Assembly: GCF_000746085.1 (NCBI RefSeq) | Contig: NZ_JQKO01000012.1 | Span: 96,530-160,529 of the forward strand | Reading direction: 5' to 3' | DNA from: Methylocapsa aurea | Lineage (GTDB): Bacteria; Pseudomonadota; Alphaproteobacteria; Rhizobiales; Beijerinckiaceae | DNA: 64,000 nucleotides | Shown: piece after piece, positions 7,737 to 15,794 of the stretch | Layout of the letters: every line of letters starts with the position of its first letter | Position numbering within the stretch: position 1 is the first letter of the stretch | Program-made: the position numbers and the translations under genes | The notes under the pieces: generated by a model | What the model was told of the DNA's origin: nothing | Database searches by the model: none | Seen by the model: only the letters and a program-made list of their open reading frames with translations

Positions 7737-9022
7737 CAGGCCTCGTCGGCAAGGCGCAGACCGCAAAACTGCCAGCGCTGGTGGGGATAGAAAAAGTTGC
7801 GGTAGGTCGCGCGGGCGTGGTCCTCCGGGGTGACGCAGGAGGCGCCGCGCAAGACCTGCTGGCTGCACATGAACTTGCCATTATATTCGCCCAATGCGCC
7901 GGGGGCCGGGCGATAGCCTGGGTAGGGCGCATAGGCGCTTTGCGTCCATTCCCACACATCGCCAAACATTTGGCGCAGGCCCTTGGCCTTCTGCGCGGGG
8001 AGGGGGCGCAGCGACCCTTGAGCGAGCATATTGCCGCTCACGGGACAGGCGCCGGCGGCGATTTCCCACTCGAATTCGGTGGGCAGGCGCTTGCCGGCCC
8101 AGCGGGCGAAAGCGTCGGCCTCGTAATAGCTGACATGGCAGACCGGGGCGGCGGGATCGACCATTTGCAGGCCCCAAAGCGTCATCTGCAACCAGCATCC
8201 GTCGCGCTCCTCCCAGTAGAGCGGCGCGCGCCAGCCATCGCGATTGACCCTCGCCCAGCCATCGGCCAGCCACAGGGCGGGATTGCGGTAGCCGCCGTCA
8301 GCCATGAACGCCAGCCATTCGCCATTGGCGACGAGACGGTCGGCGAGTTTGAACGGCCGCGCCAGGACGTCGTGGCGAGGCGTTTCATTGTCGTAAGCAA
8401 ATCCTTGGCCGCTGTGGCCGACGGCGCGCCGGCCGCCCTCAAAACGCGTCCAGGTCAGCTCCGCGGTCTCCTGATGCGCCCGGAGCGGGGCGCCGTCCCG
8501 ATAGGCGGGCCGCAACGGGCTGAGCGCGAAAAGGCTCAATATGTCGGTCAGCAACAGTTCCTGGTGTTGCTGTTCGTGATTGACGCCGATTTCGATCCGC
8601 TGGCCGACCTCGTCGCTCGCGGCCAGCCCGCGCGAAAACAAGTTCTGCAAGGCTTCGTCGACATAGGTCCGGTAGGTCCGCACGTCAAAAAGGGTTGGCC
8701 GGGTCAAAAGACCGCGCAGCGGGCGCGGTTGGCGCTCCCCTTGGGCCTCGTAATAGGAGTTGAAACAGTAATTGAAGCGCTCGTCGAAAACCCGATAGCC
8801 TGGCAGATAAGGCAGCAGCACAAATGTTTCGAAGAACCAGGTAACATGGGCGAGATGCCATTTGGTCGGGCTGGCGTCTTCATTGGCCTGGGCCGCCTGG
8901 TCCTCAATCCCAAGCGGCGCGCACAGATAGAGCGTCAGCCGACGGCTGCGAAACAGTCTCTCCTCAAGGTTCTTCGTCCACTGTTGCCGGTCTGGGACGG
9001 GCTGAGCCATTGGCGGCGTCAT
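7736..9022 (-). CDS. egtB: Hercynine oxygenase / sulfoxide synthase
   Basis: 428 residues. It joins hercynine to a thiol (cysteine or gamma-glutamylcysteine) using O2 and non-haem iron in ergothioneine synthesis. The N-terminal DinB-like domain contains the first iron His in SPTKWHLAHVTWFFETF and the HxxxHxE in VNHEQQHQELLLTDIL. The C-terminal FGE-sulfatase domain shows VSYYEADAFARWAGKRLPTEFEWEIAA, GDVWEWTQSAY and a GLRLA end. I start it at the ATG at 9022 because GGAG lies 7 nt upstream (TTTGGAGTGCAAG); an in-frame ATG at 9061 lacks one. First gene of a two-gene egtB-egtD operon. No egtA, egtC or egtE is in the window, and which thiol donor is used cannot be told. Confidence 0.94.
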   Translation of the reverse strand: MTPPMAQPVPDRQQWTKNLEERLFRSRRLTLYLCAPLGIEDQAAQANEDASPTKWHLAHVTWFFETFVLLPYLPGYRVFDERFNYCFNSYYEAQGERQPRPLRGLLTRPTLFDVRTYRTYVDEALQNLFSRGLAASDEVGQRIEIGVNHEQQHQELLLTDILSLFALSPLRPAYRDGAPLRAHQETAELTWTRFEGGRRAVGHSGQGFAYDNETPRHDVLARPFKLADRLVANGEWLAFMADGGYRNPALWLADGWARVNRDGWRAPLYWEERDGCWLQMTLWGLQMVDPAAPVCHVSYYEADAFARWAGKRLPTEFEWEIAAGACPVSGNMLAQGSLRPLPAQKAKGLRQMFGDVWEWTQSAYAPYPGYRPAPGALGEYNGKFMCSQQVLRGASCVTPEDHARATYRNFFYPHQRWQFCGLRLADEA

Positions 9023-9283
9023 CTTGCACTCCAAACCAGCCGGAAAAGTCATCGCAGCCATTGAAACGGCGCATTAAGCTCAGGGTTCCACGCGCATCGC
9101 CGCTTCGCTTTCCGGTAAAATAAAGGGGCAATGTGACAATGAAAGGGCTCCATGTCCGGCAATCGCTTGATCAATTCTTGGGAGTCGCAGATCAAATCGA
9201 TGGCGCGGTCGGATCCGCGAATGCGGCGGGTGTTTGCGACAACCCTTTGAATCGACTTAACGAAGATGCGATCGGAGGCATGA

Positions 9284-10198
9284 ATGCTGACGCGGCGCGG
9301 ATGCCTGGCCGGAGCGCTGGGGCTTGTTCTTGCACGTAAATGCTGGGGCGCCGCGCCAGTCGTGGTCGGCTCAAAGGCCGATCTCGAGGGTGGGCTGCTC
9401 GGCCATCTGATGTTGCTTGCGCTCGGGCGGGCCGGCATTGCAACGCAAAACCGGCTGCAAATCGGATCGACCGCGATTTTGCGCCAGGCCTTGCTCTCCG
9501 GCGCGATCGACCTTTGCGTGGAATATACCGGCAACGCCGCCTTCTTTTTCCACCAGGAAGGCGATCCTGTTTGGAGGGACGCGGAGGCGGGTTACGCCCG
9601 CGCCGCGGCGCTCGATTATCAACGAAATCGCCTGGTTTGGCTTGCCCCAGCGCCGGCCGACAATACCTGGGCGATCGCGGTTCCCAACCGGCTGGCGCGC
9701 GCGCAGAACCTCGTAACTCTCGACGATTTCGCCCGCTTTGCGCGGGGCGGCAACAGAGTTAAACTCGCCGCTTCCGCCGAATTCGTGGAGAGCCCGGCGG
9801 GACTCCCGGCTTTCGAGGCGGCCTATGGCTTCAAGCTCACGGCCGCGCAGCTCCTGGTTCTGTCAGGGGGCGAAACTTCGGCGACGATGAAGGCCGCCGC
9901 CGATGGACTTTCCGGCGTCAATGCCGCCATGGCCTATGGCGCGGATGGCGCGTTGAAGGCCCTCGATCTCCGCGTCCTGGAAGATACCCGCCATGCCGAG
10001 CCGGTCTATGCGCCAGCTCCCGTGGCGCGCGCGGCGATCCTCGAACTCTATCCGCAGATCAAGGAGGTTCTCGCGCCCGTCTTCGCCCTCCTCGATCTTG
10101 CGAACCTCCGCGATTTGAATGAGAAAGTCGCTATCGAAGGACAAGATCCCAGCGTCGCCGCGGGGGATTTTCTGCGCGCGCGCGGATTGCTTGATTAG
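9284..10198 (+). CDS. Osmoprotectant ABC transporter, substrate-binding protein (YehZ/OsmF-like)
   Basis: 304 residues. MLTRRGCLAGALGLVLARKCWGA is an export signal with a twin-arginine start and no lipobox in the usual place. The mature part reads as an OpuAC/YehZ quaternary-amine binding protein: VVVGSKADLEGGLLGHLMLLALGRAGI, QIGSTAILRQALLSGAIDLCVEYTGNA, LVWLAPAPADNTWAIAV and LAASAEFVESPAGLPAFEAAYGF. It should bind glycine betaine or a similar solute in the periplasm and deliver it to the membrane proteins encoded next. It lies 108 bp upstream of the permease and is the first gene of a four-gene transporter in the order Z-Y-X-W. Confidence 0.88.
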   Translation: MLTRRGCLAGALGLVLARKCWGAAPVVVGSKADLEGGLLGHLMLLALGRAGIATQNRLQIGSTAILRQALLSGAIDLCVEYTGNAAFFFHQEGDPVWRDAEAGYARAAALDYQRNRLVWLAPAPADNTWAIAVPNRLARAQNLVTLDDFARFARGGNRVKLAASAEFVESPAGLPAFEAAYGFKLTAAQLLVLSGGETSATMKAAADGLSGVNAAMAYGADGALKALDLRVLEDTRHAEPVYAPAPVARAAILELYPQIKEVLAPVFALLDLANLRDLNEKVAIEGQDPSVAAGDFLRARGLLD

Positions 10199-10306
10199 GG
10201 CTTGGGGCGCATTCTCGCGATGCGCCCGTGCGGATGCGCCTCTTGCGGATACAGCTCTTGGGACCCGCTTTGAGGGCGCCCCTTAGGCGACGGCGAGGAG
10301 AGCTCG

Positions 10307-11461
10307 ATGCCGGTCGTTCATAATCGCGTGCTGCTGGCGCTTTGCTGCGCCGGTGCCCTTGGCGTGGGCTTCGGCGGCTTCCTCGAGGTTGCGCCGAACC
10401 GGCTCGCGCGCGGGCTTGCGCTTCCTCTATGGCAGGCGCCCTTTCCCGAAGCCGCCGCGATCATAATCTTTCTATCGCTGCTCGCGCTCTTGGCTTTCAT
10501 GCGCCAAGACAAGCAACGTTCCATCGCGACCGTTCTGGCCGCGGCTGGCGTCTTGTGGGGAAGCCTCGCAGGGGCCGGCCATTTCGCCGCGCTGCTCGCA
10601 AGGGCCGATCTACCGGCCGCGCGATCTTCGCTCGGCCTCGCCTTCTGGACCCTGGTTGCGATCGCCTTTCTCGCGATGGTCGACGCCGCGCAGAGGGCCA
10701 AACCGCCTCTGCCCCTGCGCATTGGTTTCGGCTTGGCGCTTGGCGTCGGCTTTGTCCTCATGGCGCAAGCCGGAACATTTGCGGATCTTTCGCTCGCCAA
10801 GGAATTCTCAAGCCATCGCGCGATTTTCTTCAGCCAATTATGGCGCCATATCGGGCTTGTCGCCGGGGCGCTGTTTTTCGCGCTCATGATTGGCGCGCCC
10901 CTCACCGCGCTCGCCTTGCGCCGGGCCAGCATGCGCTGCGCCATCTTTTCGAGCCTCGGGGTTCTCCAGACCATTCCCTCCTTGGCGTTGTTTGGCGTCT
11001 TGATCGCTCCGCTCTCGGCCCTGAGCGCGCAGTGGCCTTTCCTCCACGATGTCGGGATCGGCGGAACCGGCGCGGCGCCGGCGATCATCGCCTTGACGCT
11101 TTACGCGCTGCTGCCGCTTGTTCGTAATTCCTACACCGGCTTTACCGAAGTCGCGGCGGAGGTGAAGGACGCCGCCGCCGGCATCGGCTTCAACGCCCGC
11201 CAAATTTTCGTTTCGGTCGAGTTTCCGCTCGCCGCGCCGGCGCTTGTCTCGGCCTTGCGCGTGGTCACGGTCCAGTCCGTCGGCCTTGCCGCCGTCGCCG
11301 CCTTGATCGGCGCCGGGGGGCTCGGCGCATTCGTGTTTCAAGGCATTGGCCAATATGTCATGGACCTCGTCCTTGTCGGCGCGATCCCGATCGTCCTTCT
11401 GGCGCTGGCCGCTGATTTCAGTTTCCAGATGCTGCTTGCGGCGGCGCGGAGACGAATGTGA
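10307..11461 (+). CDS. Osmoprotectant ABC transporter, large permease (YehY-like)
   Basis: 384 residues, the size of E. coli YehY and about 120 longer than an ordinary OpuB-type permease. The first half holds extra hydrophobic segments (PEAAAIIIFLSLLALLAF, RSIATVLAAAGVLWGSLAG, LGLAFWTLVAIAFLAM, LPLRIGFGLALGVGFVLM). The second half is the BPD-type core, with LGVLQTIPSLALFGVLIAPL and the EAA-like cytoplasmic loop EVAAEVKDAAAGIGFNARQIFVSVEFPLAAPALVSALRV that contacts the ATPase. ATG at 10307 follows GGCGAGGAGAGCTCG. Its TGA overlaps the GTG start of the ATPase (GTGA), indicating translational coupling. Confidence 0.88.
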   Translation: MPVVHNRVLLALCCAGALGVGFGGFLEVAPNRLARGLALPLWQAPFPEAAAIIIFLSLLALLAFMRQDKQRSIATVLAAAGVLWGSLAGAGHFAALLARADLPAARSSLGLAFWTLVAIAFLAMVDAAQRAKPPLPLRIGFGLALGVGFVLMAQAGTFADLSLAKEFSSHRAIFFSQLWRHIGLVAGALFFALMIGAPLTALALRRASMRCAIFSSLGVLQTIPSLALFGVLIAPLSALSAQWPFLHDVGIGGTGAAPAIIALTLYALLPLVRNSYTGFTEVAAEVKDAAAGIGFNARQIFVSVEFPLAAPALVSALRVVTVQSVGLAAVAALIGAGGLGAFVFQGIGQYVMDLVLVGAIPIVLLALAADFSFQMLLAAARRRM

Positions 11462-12426
11462 TTGAATTGCGCGAAGTCTCCAAATCGTTTGGCGGCGCTC
11501 TCGCCGTCGACAATCTTTCGCTGCGCATCGAAGGCGGCGCCTTTTTCGTGCTGATCGGCCCATCTGGTTGCGGCAAATCGACGGTGCTGCGCATGATCAA
11601 TGCGATGATTTCCTGCGACCGGGGAAAGATCGAGATTGGCGGTCAGGACATCGCCAAATTGGACCCGGTGACGCTGCGGCGCGGCATCGGCTATGTCATC
11701 CAATCGGGCGGCCTCTTCCCGCATTGGACCATCAAAGACAATATTGCCGCCGTGCCGCGCCTTTTGGGCTGGAGCGACGCGCGTTGCGCCGAGCGCCTCG
11801 ATGAAATCGTCGCCATGCTGCGGATCGATCCGGCGCTCCTTCCACGCTATCCGCGTCAGTTGTCTGGGGGCCAGCAACAGCGCATCGGAGTCGCCCGCGC
11901 GCTCGCCGCCGATCCCGATGTGATCTTGATGGACGAGCCTTTCGCCGCGCTTGATCCGGTCAGCCGCGCCGATCTGCAGGAGGAGTTGCGCCGCCTCCAT
12001 GCGCAAAGCTGCAAGACGATCGTGTTCGTCACCCATGACATGGACGAGGCCTTGCGCCTGGCGACGCATATGGCGGTGATGAACAAGGGCGCTCTGGTTC
12101 AGACCGGCGCTCCCGCGGAAATCATGCTGCGGCCGGCGGACCAGTTCGTCCGCGCATTTCTGGGCGGCGATAACTTGCCGCTCCGCCTTCTCGAGTTCAC
12201 GCCGGTCCAAGACCGTTTGCGATCCGGCTCAAAACTTGGCCGGATATTTGGCCAGGGAGTTGGCGCAGGAGCTGGAGAGACCATAGCCGCGAGCGCCAGC
12301 CTCAAGGCTGCATTGACGCTGATGTTGGCGCGCGGCTGCGACCATCTGGACGTCGAGGACGAGAGCGGCGCGCGGCTCGGCGAAATCCACGCCGCCGACA
12401 TTATCGCGGGCGACGATGCGCGCTGA
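11458..12426 (+). CDS. Osmoprotectant ABC transporter, ATP-binding protein (YehX-like)
   Basis: 322 residues from a GTG that overlaps the permease stop by four bases. All nucleotide-binding motifs are intact: Walker A GPSGCGKST, Q-loop in IQSGGLFPHWT, signature LSGGQQQRIGVARAL, Walker B VILMDEPFAALDPV and the H-switch VTHDMDEAL. About 80 residues after the ATPase core follow the OpuAA/YehX plan, but I see no full CBS pair. It energises import of the osmoprotectant at the inner face of the membrane. Its last 11 bases overlap the start of the following permease. Confidence 0.92.
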   Translation: MIELREVSKSFGGALAVDNLSLRIEGGAFFVLIGPSGCGKSTVLRMINAMISCDRGKIEIGGQDIAKLDPVTLRRGIGYVIQSGGLFPHWTIKDNIAAVPRLLGWSDARCAERLDEIVAMLRIDPALLPRYPRQLSGGQQQRIGVARALAADPDVILMDEPFAALDPVSRADLQEELRRLHAQSCKTIVFVTHDMDEALRLATHMAVMNKGALVQTGAPAEIMLRPADQFVRAFLGGDNLPLRLLEFTPVQDRLRSGSKLGRIFGQGVGAGAGETIAASASLKAALTLMLARGCDHLDVEDESGARLGEIHAADIIAGDDAR

Positions 12427-13210
12427 GTTGGCGGCATTGTTCACAAAATTCGTCCGCTACTCCGCGCACTGGCGCGGACTGTGGCCAGCGCCTTTGTTGA
12501 TCGCCGCCATTGTCCTCGTGCCGGCGGCGGGGCCGCTTTTTCACGCCCTCTTTCCCGACCTGCGCAATCCCATCTATGGGCGCGCGAGTTTTCTCGAACT
12601 GACCCTCGCGCATTGCCAGCTCGTCGCGATTTCCAGCTTCGTCGCGGCGGCGGTCGGGATCGGCCTCGGCATTTTCGTCACCCGCGAAAGCGGCCGCGAA
12701 TTCGCGCCCATTGTCAGCGCCATCGCCGCCGCCGGACAGACCTTTCCGCCGATCGCGGTGCTGGCGCTGGCTATCCCCTCGCTCGGCTATGGCGCGGCCC
12801 CGACGCTGGCCGCCCTCGCCGTTTACGCCATTCTTCCCATCCTGGAAGCGACGATTACGGGCCTTCACGCCGTTCCCGCCGGCGCCCGCGACGCCGCCAT
12901 CGGCATCGGCTTTGCGCGCTCCGACCTGTTGCGGCGGATCGAACTGCCGCTCGCGCTGCCGTTCATTGTCGCGGGCTTGCGCAATGCGGTGATCATCAAC
13001 ATCGGCACCGCGACGATCGGCTCGAGCGTCGGCGCCCTGTCGCTGGGTTCGCCGATCATCGAAGGGCTCTCGGCGTCAAACCCGGCCTATGTTCTGCAAG
13101 GGGCCATCATAGTGGGCCTGCTCGCCGTGACGAGCGACCGGTTGTTCGATTGGCTTGAAGGCTCGCGCCTGTTTCTCGATCTCAAAGGCGGCGGCTTCAA
13201 CGGCGGGTGA
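12416..13210 (+). CDS. Osmoprotectant ABC transporter, small permease (YehW-like)
   Basis: 264 residues, the short-permease size. Hydrophobic spans include PLLIAAIVLVPAAGPLF, LVAISSFVAAAVGIGLGIFV, ALAVYAILPILEATITGL and IIVGLLAVTSDRLFDWL. The ATPase-contact loop is VPAGARDAAIGIGFARSDLLRRIELPLALPFIVAGLRNAVIINIGTATIGS. With the 384-residue permease it forms a heterodimeric channel. The start overlaps the ATPase end by 11 bases, so it is the last, coupled gene of the operon. It ends 31 bp before the convergent dehydrogenase. Confidence 0.88.
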   Translation: MRAELAALFTKFVRYSAHWRGLWPAPLLIAAIVLVPAAGPLFHALFPDLRNPIYGRASFLELTLAHCQLVAISSFVAAAVGIGLGIFVTRESGREFAPIVSAIAAAGQTFPPIAVLALAIPSLGYGAAPTLAALAVYAILPILEATITGLHAVPAGARDAAIGIGFARSDLLRRIELPLALPFIVAGLRNAVIINIGTATIGSSVGALSLGSPIIEGLSASNPAYVLQGAIIVGLLAVTSDRLFDWLEGSRLFLDLKGGGFNGG

Positions 13211-13241
13211 GGCGGCCGCCGCGGTTCGAACCGGAACGCAG

Positions 13242-14744
13242 TCACGTCCCGATGTCGAAGCGGATGCCCTGAGCAAGCGGCAGTTCGGTGCTGTAGTTGA
13301 TCGTGTTGGTCGCGCGGCGCATATAGGCCTTCCAACTGTCCGAACCGGCCTCGCGGCCGCCCCCGCTCTCCTTCTCGCCGCCGAAGGCGCCGCCAATCTC
13401 CGCCCCCGAAGGACCGATGTTGACATTGGCGATGCCGCAGTCCGAACCGGACGCCGACAGGAAGCGTTCCGCTTCGCGAAGATCGGTCGTGAAGATGGAT
13501 GAGGCCAGCCCTTGCGGCACGCCATTGTGGAGGCGGATTGCTTCGTCCCAGTCTCGATAGCCAAGGACGTAAAGAATTGGGGCGAAGGTCTCCCGATGCA
13601 CAATGGGCGCCTGATCCGGCATTTCGACCAAGGCGGGGCGGACGTAATAGGCGTCGGGCCAGCGTTCGATCAAGATGCGCTCGCCGCCGTGAACGCGCCC
13701 TCCCGCGGCGGCGGCCTCTTTGAGCGCGCGTTGCATAGAGTCAAAGGCGGCCTTGTCGATCAATGGGCCGATCAGATGACGCCGGTCTCGCGGATCGCCG
13801 ATCGTCGCTTGCCCATAGGCAAGCTTCAGCCGCTCGATCAGGGCAGGGCGCAGACTGTCATGGACGATAAGCCGGCGCAGGCTGGTGCAGCGCTGGCCGG
13901 CGGTTCCGACCGCCGCGAATACGATGGCGCGGGTTGCAAGCGAAAGATCGGCCGAAGGCGCGACGATCATCGCATTATTGCCGCCAAGTTCGAGGATGCA
14001 GCGGGCGAAACGCTTGGCGAGTTGCGGCGCGATCTCGCGGCCCATTCGCGTCGAACCCGTGGCCGAGACAAGCGGGACGCGCGGATCGCCGACAAGAGCC
14101 TCGCCGGTCCGCTGGCCGCCGGTGACGAGCTGGCTCAGATTTGGCGGAACAAAATCAAGCGCATCGGCCGCCTTGTCGAACAAGGCTTGCGCGGCGAGGG
14201 CGCAAAGCGGCGTTTTCTCGGAGGGTTTCCAGACGCAGGCGTCGCCGCAAACAAGGGCGATCACGGCGTTCCAGGCCCATACGGCGACGGGAAAGTTGAA
14301 AGCCGTGATGATGCCGACGACGCCCAACGGGTGCCAGGTCTCGCGCATGGCGTGGCCAGGACGTTCGGCGGCTATGGTCAGGCCATAGAGCTGGCGCGAC
14401 AATCCAACTGCATAGTCGCAGATGTCGATCATTTCTTGAACTTCGCCGAGCCCTTCTTCGATGATCTTGCCGGTTTCGCAGGTTACGAGAAGCCCCAGAT
14501 CCTCCTTATGGGCGCGCAGAACGTCGCCGAAACCGCGGATGAGCTGGCCGCGCCTAGGCCCGGGGACGGAGCGCCACCGCAGAAACGCCTCATGCGCGCG
14601 CCCGATCGCGGCGCTGACGTCTGGCGGGGAATATTCGCCCGCGCGGCCAAGTTCCGATCCATCGATGGGGCAACGGCTCGCGAGCGCGCCCACAGAGGAC
14701 GGCTGAACGCCGAGGCGAGAAAGCAATGCGGCGAGATTTGGCAT
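13242..14744 (-). CDS. ALDH7-type aldehyde dehydrogenase (aminoadipate-semialdehyde / piperideine-6-carboxylate dehydrogenase)
   Basis: 500 residues. The passage [73 protein letters not shown] is essentially diagnostic for the ALDH7 (antiquitin/AmaB/Pcd) branch, which oxidises alpha-aminoadipate semialdehyde in lysine breakdown. (The family text is summarised here from residues about 90-165.) The catalytic Glu lies in [11 protein letters not shown] and the catalytic Cys in [23 protein letters not shown] is the NAD-binding loop. No other lysine-catabolism gene is next to it. An in-frame extension upstream of the ATG at 14744 has no homology. Confidence 0.88.
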   Translation of the reverse strand: [500 protein letters not shown]

Positions 14745-14885
14745 GAAACCGCCCTTTGAAGATATTCTGAGTCATATGGTGAGACTTTCCGGCCTGTGTG
14801 GCGTTATCTTGGGAGTTCGATCGGCGCGGAGGAGCGATCCAAGGCGACGCGCCAGATTCGTACCGTAGCCTTTAGGGGTGAAGGC

Positions 14886-15710
14886 ATGGCTATAGCGGTG
14901 GCGCTGGCGTTGGTCCTCATCGTGATCGGCTCGGTGGCGTTTCACCTGCTGAGCCCGTGGTGGTTGACGCCGATCGCCTCCAACTGGCGCTACATCGACG
15001 ACACGATTGTCCTCACCTTTTGGATTACCGGCGCCGGCTTTATCATCGTCATCTTGTTCATGGCCTTTTGCCTCTTCCGCTTCCGTCACAAGGAGGGAAG
15101 ACAGGCGGCCTATGAGCCGGAAAACAGAGGCGTGGAGATCTGGCTCGCCATGGTGACGGCGATGGGCGTCGTGGCCCTGTTGGCGCCGGGGCTGCTTGTA
15201 TGGAGCCAATTCATCACGGTCCCGAAAGACGCGGCCGAGGTGGAGGTTGTTGGTCAGCAATGGCAGTGGAGCTTCCGTCTTCCGGGGCGTGACGGCAAGT
15301 TGGGCGTCTCCGATACAAAATTCGTCGACTCCGACAATCCGCTAGGTTTGAACCCGGATGATCCCAACGGTCGGGACGATGTCGTGATCGTTGGCGCCGA
15401 CCTGCATTTGCCGCTTGGCAAACCCGTCAAGGTCCTGCTTCGCTCGATCGACGTCGTGCATGATTTCTACGTGCCGGAGTTTCGCGCGAAGATGGATTCG
15501 GTGCCTGGCCTCGTCAGTTACTTCTGGTTCATTCCCACCCGCGCCGGAACGTTCGAGAGTCTCTGCGCGGCGTTTTGCGGCGTCGGCCATCCGCAGATGC
15601 GCGCCAATGTCGTGGTTGAATCAGAGGATGGATTTCAAGAGTGGCTGCGCAAGCAGCACACCTTCGCGCAGTCGTCGCCGCAAACAACGAAAGCAGCGGC
15701 GAGGCGTTAG
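14886..15710 (+). CDS. Cytochrome c oxidase subunit II (CuA-type) with a substituted Mg-site residue
   Basis: 274 residues; ATG at 14886 preceded by AGGGGTGAAGGC. There are N-terminal hydrophobic spans (VALALVLIVIGSVAFHLL, IVLTFWITGAGFIIVILFMAF, MVTAMGVVALLAPGLLVW), then the conserved VVGQQWQWSFRLPG and the periplasmic cupredoxin domain. CuA ligands are visible: His in DVVHDFYVPEF, and Cys-x3-Cys-x3-His-x2-Met in LCAAFCGVGHPQM. The residue between the cysteines that is Glu in typical enzymes (CSELCG) is Ala here. Its carbonyl normally binds CuA and its side chain helps bind Mg/Mn at the subunit I/II interface. No cytochrome c domain is fused. First gene of a five-gene oxidase operon; it may match the alternative coxMNOP-type cluster known from Bradyrhizobium. 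Confidence 0.92.
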   Translation: MAIAVALALVLIVIGSVAFHLLSPWWLTPIASNWRYIDDTIVLTFWITGAGFIIVILFMAFCLFRFRHKEGRQAAYEPENRGVEIWLAMVTAMGVVALLAPGLLVWSQFITVPKDAAEVEVVGQQWQWSFRLPGRDGKLGVSDTKFVDSDNPLGLNPDDPNGRDDVVIVGADLHLPLGKPVKVLLRSIDVVHDFYVPEFRAKMDSVPGLVSYFWFIPTRAGTFESLCAAFCGVGHPQMRANVVVESEDGFQEWLRKQHTFAQSSPQTTKAAARR

Positions 15711-15794
15711 AGCATGCCCGTCCGCGGCGGGGATGGGATGGAAAGGTGAGCCTCAACAGGAGGCTCATCCGAACCGAGAGAGGGGAGCAGTCCG

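Noticed and set aside
7730..9064. Long plus-strand open frame opposite egtB
   Set aside because: No motif or ribosome-binding site; the minus-strand egtB is clear.
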